Shown here piece after piece: positions 1-7,344 of a DNA stretch of 11,036 nt. A program made the position numbers and the translations under genes. The DNA comes from Lachnospiraceae bacterium UBA7182 (GTDB lineage: Bacteria; Bacillota; Clostridia; Lachnospirales; Lachnospiraceae). The notes under the pieces are model-generated. The model was not told where the DNA came from, searched no databases, and saw only the letters and a program-made list of their open reading frames with translations. Position 1 is the first letter of the stretch. The number at the start of each line of letters is the position of its first letter. Location of the stretch: assembly GCA_002491115.1 (NCBI GenBank), contig DKVI01000081.1, positions 1 to 11,036 of the forward strand, given 5' to 3'.

Positions 1-41
1 GAAACCTTCGTGAAACAACCCTACAGGCGATCATGTAAATC

Positions 42-70
42 TTGTAAAAAAAGTGTTCATAGCATATAAT
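42..70 (+). promoter_or_regulatory. Sigma-A promoter of the glycan operon
   Basis: A -35 box TTGTAA (42-47) and a perfect -10 box TATAAT (65-70) are separated by exactly 17 nt. Transcription would start near 77, giving a leader of about 27 nt before the first gene. No other good promoter was noticed inside the following six-gene unit, so this one probably drives all of it. No clear operator was seen around it. The call rests on match to consensus and position. Confidence 0.8.
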
Positions 71-103
71 AGTAGACATGTTAATTTCTTTCCGAGGTGA
101 ACC

Positions 104-2713
104 ATGGAATCAACACGGACTTATCTAAGAAAATATTTTCTTCCCTGGGCGGTGTTCTGCCTGGTGATCACGATGGCAGGAATCCTGATCCCTGTCAGAG
201 AGATGCGCTCTCTCGGCCTGGAAGGCGCGAATCAGGCGAATCTGCGGACGCATACGGAGGAGCTGACCGAGGGCAGGCTGCTGGAATTTACACTGGATCT
301 GCCTTCTGATACGGCGAAGGAGATCGGTTTTTTCTTTACGGTCAATCAGCATACATTTACTGCCGGCACGCTGCATCTGTCTGCCATGGACGGCGGCACT
401 TTGCTGGAAGAGAAAGCTTTTCCGCTGAAAGACGTGACAGAAGATCAGTTCCTGTTTCTGCCCTTGGGTGAGACTGCGCGGGCGGCGGACAGGCTCACCA
501 TACATCTGTACAGTGACGCTTCGTCCATGGGCCCTTCCGTCTGGCTGAACGAGACGACGGTAACGCCCGGAAGCGCGTCCTTTGACGGCGTGCCTTTATC
601 TAAAAGCCTGGTCTACAACCTGACCTATACCGTACAGGCGCATCATTATCAGAAACCGGTTCTGGCCGGACTGATTCTTTTGCTTGTCGGGATTGGAATA
701 TACAGTGTGGGCGGTTTTGCCCCAGGCGTAAGGAAGAGCCGGGAGGGACAGGCTTCCTGGTTCGTCATGCCTTCCATAAAAGAGATTCTGCTTCTGGGGG
801 CGGCGGGCCTTTTGACGGCGCTTTTATTTTTTTATCTGTACGACACCCGGATCAGGATCGCCCAGAATACCACTGAGAAAGCGCCGGTACTGAAGTCCGA
901 CGGAGGGACGCTGCCGGTGGACGAGGCGCATGGGACCGTCAGCCAGATTGTAAAGCCGAAGGAGGACAGTCTGACGGGGCTTGGAGTCCTGTTTTATTTA
1001 CAGGAGGGCGCTGCTCTGACAGAGGGAACCATGCATGCGAAGGTGACGGATCTGACCCTTGCAGGCGTTATGTGTGAGACGGATATCGAAGCGTCCCGGT
1101 TCATCTCGGGGGAATATATCGGGCTTCTCTTTGATAACTCTCAGACAGGCGTGCGGGATCATGTGTACCGTATAGACCTGACCTTTTCGCGTGAACTGTG
1201 GGACAGCGGCCTTGAGATGATGACCAGTACGGAAGGCCTGTGTGTCAACGCGTATCTGTATTTTAATATATTTCTGAAAAAGTTTTTCTTTTTTATGTTC
1301 CTGGGCGTGGAACTCTTTTTATGTATATTCTGGTATACGGCGTTTGTGCGAAGGGCGCCTTTGGAGCATGTGTTTCTGGTGACGATCCTTTTCTTCGGAC
1401 TGATCTACAATGTGATGCTGACGCCTCAGATGGTGCCGGACGAAGCAAAACATATAGATATGGCTTACAGATACAGCAACGAGCTGCTGGGTTATGAGTC
1501 GTTAGGGGATATGAAATGCCTGATGCGTGCCGATGATGCGGCGATGGAATTTACGGCTTCTCCTTCCTTTGGAAACTACCGGAATATTTATTATGGATTA
1601 TTTTCCCGTGTGCAGGACGATACCATGGTGGAGGCGCAGGTCAGCAGCAACATAGAAGGCAGTTTTCTTCTGTACGCGCCGGCGGTATTCGGGATGACGC
1701 TGGCCAGGCTGCTGGGATGGGGAACGGTTCCCATGCTTTTAGTTGCCCGTTATCTGAATCTGGTTGTATTCGCGCTTCTGGTATACTTTGGGATGAGGCG
1801 CCTGCCTTTTGGAAAGATGACATTGTTTGTGCTGGCGATATTACCGGTCAATGTGCAGCAGTGTACTTCTTTTTCTCATGACGCCATGGTACATGGAATC
1901 CTGTTTTTTTACTGCTGCCTGTGTTTACAGGTGATTTTTTCAGGAGAGCGCCTGACAGGGCAGCGGATGCTGCTTCTTTTCCTTTCGGAGTTCTTTCTTA
2001 TATACTGTAAGAGCGGAAGTTATGTGCCTTTATGTCTTTTGCCTTTTTTAATCCCGTCAGACTGCTATGGGAGCCGGAGAAGAAAGACAGTGGGAACGGC
2101 GGCCCTTATGAGCATTCCGGCGCTTTTGTTCCTTATGAAATATGTACAGATGATGACCGGGATAGTGACCACGACGGCGGCTACCAGCGTGGTGAGCACC
2201 GGGAACGGGGCGGAATATCTGTCCGGTTATACGGTGGGATATTTCTTAAAAGATCCGCTGGAGCTGGTCTACATGATGGCGAATACATTTTTAGACAAGA
2301 CCGGCTTTTATCTGGAATCCATGATCGGCTATAAGCTTGGCTGGGTGGAGATCGAGACATCCATGCTGGTGGTGCTGCTTTTCTGGTTTTTACTGTTTTT
2401 GTCTGTCTGTGACCGAAGTGAAGACAGGATTTACATCCGTAAAAGTCAGAGGATTATAATGCTCTTCGCCTGCCTGGGCAGTACGGGATTGATCCTTTTG
2501 GGCATGCTTCTGCAGTGGACGCCTGTGGGACATGTCTCCATAGAGGGCGTGCAGGGACGGTACTTCCTTCCGTTTATGCCTGTACTTCTGGCTGCGTGCA
2601 AGAATCGGACCGTGATCCTGAAAGGGCGTATCGACCGGGGGATTGCCGCCGCGGCCACGGCAGGACAATTGCTGACGCTGGCTTTGATGATCCGGCAGGT
2701 GACCATGGTCTAG
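104..2713 (+). CDS. DUF2142 family polytopic membrane protein with two extracytoplasmic domains
   Basis: This 869-residue membrane protein belongs to the DUF2142 family, whose members sit in cell-wall and capsule loci and resemble GT-C type glycosyltransferases; its exact reaction is unknown. The DUF2142 core lies in about residues 420-869. Its signatures are PDEAKH (445-450, an acidic pair after a membrane helix), YAPAVFG (524-530), LPVNVQQ...SHD (580-593) and QGRYFLP (817-823). The N-terminal half is unusual: helix 11-30, an outer domain at about 45-170, helices 184-204 and 226-246, a second outer domain at about 250-385, and a helix at 392-414. The two outer domains look like copies of each other. 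The start follows GAGGTGA (94-100), with only 3 nt before the ATG. It is first in the operon, 13 nt ahead of the flippase gene. Family assignment is firm; a role in decorating or extending surface glycan outside the membrane is inferred. Confidence 0.85.
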   Translation: MESTRTYLRKYFLPWAVFCLVITMAGILIPVREMRSLGLEGANQANLRTHTEELTEGRLLEFTLDLPSDTAKEIGFFFTVNQHTFTAGTLHLSAMDGGTLLEEKAFPLKDVTEDQFLFLPLGETARAADRLTIHLYSDASSMGPSVWLNETTVTPGSASFDGVPLSKSLVYNLTYTVQAHHYQKPVLAGLILLLVGIGIYSVGGFAPGVRKSREGQASWFVMPSIKEILLLGAAGLLTALLFFYLYDTRIRIAQNTTEKAPVLKSDGGTLPVDEAHGTVSQIVKPKEDSLTGLGVLFYLQEGAALTEGTMHAKVTDLTLAGVMCETDIEASRFISGEYIGLLFDNSQTGVRDHVYRIDLTFSRELWDSGLEMMTSTEGLCVNAYLYFNIFLKKFFFFMFLGVELFLCIFWYTAFVRRAPLEHVFLVTILFFGLIYNVMLTPQMVPDEAKHIDMAYRYSNELLGYESLGDMKCLMRADDAAMEFTASPSFGNYRNIYYGLFSRVQDDTMVEAQVSSNIEGSFLLYAPAVFGMTLARLLGWGTVPMLLVARYLNLVVFALLVYFGMRRLPFGKMTLFVLAILPVNVQQCTSFSHDAMVHGILFFYCCLCLQVIFSGERLTGQRMLLLFLSEFFLIYCKSGSYVPLCLLPFLIPSDCYGSRRRKTVGTAALMSIPALLFLMKYVQMMTGIVTTTAATSVVSTGNGAEYLSGYTVGYFLKDPLELVYMMANTFLDKTGFYLESMIGYKLGWVEIETSMLVVLLFWFLLFLSVCDRSEDRIYIRKSQRIIMLFACLGSTGLILLGMLLQWTPVGHVSIEGVQGRYFLPFMPVLLAACKNRTVILKGRIDRGIAAAATAGQLLTLALMIRQVTMV

Positions 2714-2726
2714 GAAAGGAGACAAC

Positions 2727-4262
2727 ATGGATAAAAAAAGACTGGCGATCAATATGGCCGCCCAGCTTCTGGCTTTTGCGGTGAATATGGGGATCAGCTT
2801 TTTTCTGGCGCCCATCATCGAGGCACAGATTGCCAATACTTACGGTTTTATTGATCTGGCCAATAAATTTGTCCTGTATGCCCAGGTGGTGGTGTCGGCG
2901 CTGAATACCATGGCCAGCCGTTTTGTGACGATCCATATCCACAGGGATGAAAAGCAGGAGGCCAATGAGTATTTTTCTTCTGTATTTTTCGGAAACGTGA
3001 TCATGGCCGGGATTTTTCTGATTCCGGCGCTGGTCATTGTGATTTTTATGGGGTCCATGCCCTTTTTAAATGTACCTGAAAATCTTTTAAAAGATGTGCA
3101 GCTTTTGTGGGCCTTTGTGTTCGGCAATTTCTTTTTAAGTATTATTACTTCTGTGTACGGCGTTTCCACTTATGCGGCCAACCGTCTGGACCTGACCTCC
3201 ATCCGCACCATGTATGCGGATATATTGCGGATTTTTTTCTTATTTGTGACATTTACCGTATGGAAACCGACGCTCTGGTTCGTGGGCGCGGCCTCGCTTT
3301 TAAGCACTTCCTATATCGCTTTCTGGAACCGAAGATTTACTTATCAGCTTTTGCCGGGCATCCGGGTGCGGAGGGAATATTTCCGATGGGAGAAGGTTTG
3401 GGAATTGATCTCTCTGGGCGCCTGGAACTCTCTGACCCGGCTGGGGCAGGTGCTTTTGGACGCGGTGGATATTCTGCTGGCAGGCGCGCTGATCACAGAC
3501 GGCGGCGCTTCCATGACGCTTCTGTCCCTGGCTAAAATGGTTCCCACTTCCATATCCAGCCTGATGGGAACGGTGGTGGGCGTATTTAACCCGCAGATTA
3601 CCATTGCCTATGCAGAAGGCGACAAAGGCGCGCTGGTAGCGGTCATTAAAAGCTGCAACCGGATTCTGATCTTTATCATGAGCATACCGATCGGATTTCT
3701 GACTGCTTACGGACTGGATTTTTACAGGCTGTGGATGCCGGGAAAAGATCCCTGTGCTTTACAGCGGCTTTCCCTTCTGGCAGTGGGGGTTCTCTATGTG
3801 AGTATGAGTATTCAGGTGCTTTATCATGTATTTATCATCACGAAGAAAGTAAAATGGAATTCCCTGGTGATCTTTGGTTCAGGGGTGCTTTCGTCTGTCC
3901 TGTCACTGACGCTGCTTAAGACGACGGATCTGGGGGTTATAAGCTTCCCGCTTTCCAGCATGCTGGTGGGGCTTTTGCGCAATCTGATCTTTACACCCGT
4001 CTATGCGGCCCATTGCCTTGAGATCCGATGGAACCGTTTTTACAGTGATATTTTGCTTGGGGGATTTTCCATCGGGGCTGTCACGGCGCTGGGACTTCTG
4101 TACCGCATGGTCTATCCTGTCCGTTCCTGGGGGAGCCTGCTTTTGACAGGCGTGGTAGTGGGACCTGTGGCGCTTTTGGCAAACTTCTTTATCATTCTTC
4201 GCAGAGAAGAAAGAGATATGGTACTTGGCATGGTGCGCTCCAAACTTGCGTCCCATAAGTAG
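2727..4262 (+). CDS. Wzx-like polysaccharide flippase (MOP superfamily)
   Basis: This 511-residue protein is almost all membrane helices, about 12-14 by eye (for example 11-31, 87-109, 127-148, 311-332, 347-370, 376-397, 440-460, 468-490). Its length and layout fit oligosaccharide flippases of the Wzx/MATE-like MOP superfamily, which move lipid-linked oligosaccharides from the inner to the outer face of the membrane. The segment around 228-256 (SLGAWNSL...LLDAVDILLA) and the polar loop PQITIAYAEGDK (289-300) have the look of this family at the start of the second helical bundle. The C-terminus is short and basic. AAAGGAG (2715-2721) lies 5 nt before the ATG. It sits between the DUF2142 gene and three glycosyltransferases, which supports a role in surface glycan export. 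The exact substrate cannot be read from sequence, and a related lipid or teichoic-type glycan carrier is possible. Confidence 0.85.
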   Translation: MDKKRLAINMAAQLLAFAVNMGISFFLAPIIEAQIANTYGFIDLANKFVLYAQVVVSALNTMASRFVTIHIHRDEKQEANEYFSSVFFGNVIMAGIFLIPALVIVIFMGSMPFLNVPENLLKDVQLLWAFVFGNFFLSIITSVYGVSTYAANRLDLTSIRTMYADILRIFFLFVTFTVWKPTLWFVGAASLLSTSYIAFWNRRFTYQLLPGIRVRREYFRWEKVWELISLGAWNSLTRLGQVLLDAVDILLAGALITDGGASMTLLSLAKMVPTSISSLMGTVVGVFNPQITIAYAEGDKGALVAVIKSCNRILIFIMSIPIGFLTAYGLDFYRLWMPGKDPCALQRLSLLAVGVLYVSMSIQVLYHVFIITKKVKWNSLVIFGSGVLSSVLSLTLLKTTDLGVISFPLSSMLVGLLRNLIFTPVYAAHCLEIRWNRFYSDILLGGFSIGAVTALGLLYRMVYPVRSWGSLLLTGVVVGPVALLANFFIILRREERDMVLGMVRSKLASHK

Positions 4263-4280
4263 AAAGGAAGAGATCTGTCT

Positions 4281-5327
4281 ATGTACAGTGTGATAATACC
4301 GGTTTATCAGGCGAAGGCAGGCCTTGGGCGCTGCGTGAGCTCATGGCTGTCCCAGACCAGAGAAGATTTTGAACTGATTCTGGTGGATGACGGCTCCACG
4401 GACGGAAGCGCCGCGCTTTGCGATGAGCTGGCGAAAACAGATGCAAGGATACAAGTGGTTCATCAGGAGAATGCAGGCGTATCGGCAGCGAGAAATGCGG
4501 GCGTAAAAAGGGCAAAGGGAGAGTTTCTCCTTTTTACCGACAGCGACGACTATGTGGCGTCGGATTATCTGGAGAAGATGGCGAGCCTGCAGGCTGATAC
4601 GGACAGTGATCTGGTGCTGTGCGGTTATCATCATCTGTATGACGGCGGGGATATTCAGAAGATTCCCGGGGACGCCTGCCTATGGGCGCTTTCAGATTTT
4701 TCGGGAGATTTCCTTTCGCTTTATGGGCAGGGGTATCTGAATATGCCCTGGAATAAGCTGTACCGCAGAGAACTGGCGGGAACGTTTGATCTTTCTTTGA
4801 GCCTGGGCGAAGATTTACTTTTTAATCTTGCCTATGTAAGAAAATGCCGCCGGATCGCGGTGTTGCCCGAGGCGCTCTGCTATTATATCCAGGAGGAACA
4901 AAAAGTGACCCTTTCTTCCCGGAAAAGAGAAGACCGGCTGATGCTGGCCCGCAGGGTGTGTGATGAGACGGAACGATTTTATAAGGAAACGTGGGGGGAA
5001 CCGGGCGCGCAGGATGCGTATGCCGGGATCTTTACGCGGTATATGAACGAGGTATTCGATGAATGCGAAAAGCTCCCGGCGCAAAAAGACATGTCGCTTC
5101 GGGAGAAGCTTTCGGCGATCCGGGGCTATGCCATGGATGACTGGGTGTGTAAGCGGGGGGATACGGCCATATTGACCTGTCCGGATTATAAGATTGTATG
5201 GTTCTTTTTAAAGCGTCGGATGGCCGGTATGGTATATATAGTCTGTGTGTTCCGCCGGGCAGCGGTCTTGGCGGTACACAATATAAGAAGGATAAGAAGG
5301 AAAGGACAGGCGATATGGAACCGCTGA
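4281..5327 (+). CDS. Family 2 glycosyltransferase (first of three)
   Basis: This 348-residue protein has a GT-A fold glycosyltransferase domain of family GT2, which moves a sugar from a nucleotide-sugar donor to a lipid-linked acceptor at the inner face of the membrane. Visible motifs are the N-terminal strand YSVIIPVY (2-9), DDGSTDG (36-42) for nucleotide binding, NAGVSAARNAG (64-74), the metal-binding DSDD (87-90), NKLY (158-161) and GEDLLF (176-181), whose acidic pair is the expected catalytic base region. The C-terminal 30 residues are basic and partly hydrophobic (about 311-345) and may touch the membrane. The ribosome site is AGGAAGAG (4265-4272), 8 nt from the ATG and 18 nt after the flippase gene. 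Its last 13 nt overlap the next glycosyltransferase gene. Donor and acceptor sugars cannot be inferred. Confidence 0.9.
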   Translation: MYSVIIPVYQAKAGLGRCVSSWLSQTREDFELILVDDGSTDGSAALCDELAKTDARIQVVHQENAGVSAARNAGVKRAKGEFLLFTDSDDYVASDYLEKMASLQADTDSDLVLCGYHHLYDGGDIQKIPGDACLWALSDFSGDFLSLYGQGYLNMPWNKLYRRELAGTFDLSLSLGEDLLFNLAYVRKCRRIAVLPEALCYYIQEEQKVTLSSRKREDRLMLARRVCDETERFYKETWGEPGAQDAYAGIFTRYMNEVFDECEKLPAQKDMSLREKLSAIRGYAMDDWVCKRGDTAILTCPDYKIVWFFLKRRMAGMVYIVCVFRRAAVLAVHNIRRIRRKGQAIWNR

Positions 5328-6298
5328 TCAGTGTTATTGTGCCGGTATATAAGGTGGAAGCGTATTTGCGCAGGTGTGTGGACAGTCTCCTTTCGCAGAC
5401 GTATCAAAAGACGGAGATTATTCTGGTGGACGACGGCTCTCCGGATGGCTGTCCTGCCATCTGCGACGCTTACGCAGGAAAGGATGACAGGGTACGGGTC
5501 ATCCATCAGAAAAATGCCGGGCTGTCGGGGGCCCGCAATGCGGGAATCGATGCGGCCGGGGGCGAATATCTCTCGTTTGTGGATTCGGACGATTATGTGG
5601 CGCCGGATTTTATACAGACTTTGTATGAACTTCTGACAGAGACAGACAGCGCCATCAGCCAGTGCAGGTTCGCCTATGTGCAGGGAGAGCCGTTAAAGAG
5701 AGATGACACGGCTGACAGGTCCTTTAAGATCTGCCGGGGTGCGTGCCTGATGGAACAGCTTTACGGTCCGGAGGAAGAGGCCGTTTATTTTGTGGTGGCC
5801 TGGAATAAGCTGTATAAAAGGGAATTGTTTAAGAAGATCCGTTACCCCGAAGGGAGGATTCATGAAGACGAGGCAACTACTTATAAGCTGTTCCACGAAG
5901 GGAAGAAACTGGCTTTTACAGACAGAGCCTTATATGGATATTATACGGACAATGCAGGCAGTATCACATCTGTTTTTTCAGGAAAACGGCTGCAATGGCT
6001 GACTGCGCAGGAAGAGAGGATTTCTTTTTTTATAGAGCATGGCTACGAAGCGCTGCTTCCCCGGGCTTATAAAAAGCTGTGCGACGCCTGTATTACCTTT
6101 TATTTTCGCTGTACGGAAGAAGTGAAGGACGCTCCGGCCCTTCGCAGGGAATTAAAAAGCCGTTTAAAAACATATAAGAAGGAGGGGGCGCGGTATATCA
6201 AAGAGCTTCCTTTCAGAACCCGGGCAGGATACGGGATTTTTGGGGTTGCCCCCGTTCTGTACGTGAAGCTTTTGGAGAAAGTGCAGGGTCAGGCATGA
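5315..6298 (+). CDS. Family 2 glycosyltransferase (second of three)
   Basis: This 327-residue GT2 enzyme starts at the ATG at 5315. The reading frame stays open to 5198, but the upstream part lies inside the preceding gene and lacks family features, whereas AAAGGA (5301-5306) sits 8 nt before 5315 and the protein then opens directly with the first strand ISVIVPVYKVE (5-15). Further motifs are DDGSPDG (39-45), NAGLSGARNAG (67-77), DSDD (90-93), NKLY (164-167) and HEDE (183-186). The C-terminal region is rich in lysine and arginine with no clear membrane helix, so a peripheral cytoplasmic enzyme is likely. It overlaps the previous gene by 13 nt and the next by ATGA, which suggests translational coupling. 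The N-terminal 50 residues closely match those of the next enzyme, so the two genes look paralogous. Sugar specificity is unknown. Confidence 0.9.
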   Translation: MEPLISVIVPVYKVEAYLRRCVDSLLSQTYQKTEIILVDDGSPDGCPAICDAYAGKDDRVRVIHQKNAGLSGARNAGIDAAGGEYLSFVDSDDYVAPDFIQTLYELLTETDSAISQCRFAYVQGEPLKRDDTADRSFKICRGACLMEQLYGPEEEAVYFVVAWNKLYKRELFKKIRYPEGRIHEDEATTYKLFHEGKKLAFTDRALYGYYTDNAGSITSVFSGKRLQWLTAQEERISFFIEHGYEALLPRAYKKLCDACITFYFRCTEEVKDAPALRRELKSRLKTYKKEGARYIKELPFRTRAGYGIFGVAPVLYVKLLEKVQGQA

Positions 6299-7344
6299 AA
6301 GAAAAGATCAGTGTGATCGTACCGGTATATAAGGTAGAAAAAGTGTTGAAGCGGTGTGTGGAGAGCATTCTTTCCCAGACCTATGAAAATATAGAGATTG
6401 TTTTAGTAGATGACGGTTCGCCCGACGGGTGTCCGGCCATCTGCGACGAATATGCTCATGAATATGAAAATATTCTGGCAGTCCATAAGCCGAACGGAGG
6501 ACTGACTTCCGCCTGGAAAGAAGGAGTCCGCCATGCTTCGGCGGATCTGGTGGGGTTTGTGGACAGTGATGACTGGATTGAGCCGGATATGTATGAAAGG
6601 CTGGAAGGCGCGCTTCGGGAAAGCGGCGCGGATATCGCCATGGCAGGGCTTACGTTTGACTATGAAGATCCTTCCTATCCGCCCAGGAAAGAGACGGACC
6701 GGCTGGACCGGACTGTCTATGAAAAGGAGGAACTGCAAAAGCTGTATAGGTCGCTTCTAAATGACGGAAGTTTCATCGGCCGGCGCATACAGCCCTCCCG
6801 GGTGACCAAACTGTTCAAAAAAGAGATCGTTAAAAACAATCTTTCCCTGTGGGACGACCGGGTCAGTGTGGGAGAGGATCTTCAGATGGTGTTCGCGTCT
6901 GTGCTGGATGCGGAGAAGATCTGTGCGGTGCCGGAGTACTATCCGTATCATTACTGGTACAATGTGTCTTCTATGACAGGGGGGCACGACCCGGATTACC
7001 TGGCAAAGATCAAGTTTCTTAAAAACCGTCTGGAAGCAATCTCGGAGGAAAAGGGAGTCTATGATTTTGGGCCGCAGATACGAAACGATTTTTTAAGCCT
7101 TGCTGTTATGGCGGTGAAAAATGAGATATGGCGCAATCAAAGAGATTCTTTTTTTCAGGTGCTGAAAAATGTAAAGCATATGTGCCGGGACGCCGCCGTG
7201 CAGGAAGCGCTTCGGGGGCATACCATGGACCGGCTGGGATGGTCGGTAAAGGCTTACATCTTCATGATGAGGCACGGACTCTGTCTTTCGTGCTATCTGG
7301 TGACAAAAGTATTTTTTTCGTTTTATTATGGCAGGAACAGATGA
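6295..7344 (+). CDS. Family 2 glycosyltransferase (third of three) with altered acceptor-side motif
   Basis: This 349-residue GT2 enzyme shows ISVIVPVYKVE (5-15), DDGSPDG (39-45), DSDDWI (90-95), TKLFKK (171-176) in place of the NKLY seen in its neighbours, and GEDL (193-196). The usual NAG-S-ARN-G segment is changed to NGGLTSAWKEG (67-77), losing the arginine-asparagine pair kept in the other two enzymes. The strong metal and base motifs argue that it is still active, so the change more likely reflects a different donor or acceptor. The start overlaps the stop of the previous gene as ATGA with a weak AGGG (6285-6288), so reinitiation is probable. Its own stop overlaps the helicase start in the same way. 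The C-terminal end is hydrophobic and aromatic (about 322-345), possibly a membrane contact. Product assignment is firm at family level only. Confidence 0.88.
   Translation: MKEKISVIVPVYKVEKVLKRCVESILSQTYENIEIVLVDDGSPDGCPAICDEYAHEYENILAVHKPNGGLTSAWKEGVRHASADLVGFVDSDDWIEPDMYERLEGALRESGADIAMAGLTFDYEDPSYPPRKETDRLDRTVYEKEELQKLYRSLLNDGSFIGRRIQPSRVTKLFKKEIVKNNLSLWDDRVSVGEDLQMVFASVLDAEKICAVPEYYPYHYWYNVSSMTGGHDPDYLAKIKFLKNRLEAISEEKGVYDFGPQIRNDFLSLAVMAVKNEIWRNQRDSFFQVLKNVKHMCRDAAVQEALRGHTMDRLGWSVKAYIFMMRHGLCLSCYLVTKVFFSFYYGRNR

Noticed and set aside
3..38. Open frame of 11 codons ending in TAA that could be the tail of an upstream gene
   Set aside because: Far too short to assign; its end just before the promoter is suggestive only.
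5198..5314. N-terminal extension of the second glycosyltransferase
   Set aside because: It lies within the preceding gene, has no family similarity, and a good ribosome site precedes the ATG at 5315.
7128..7340. N-terminal extension of the helicase
   Set aside because: It is an out-of-frame reading of the glycosyltransferase gene; the nuclease domain begins after the ATG at 7341.
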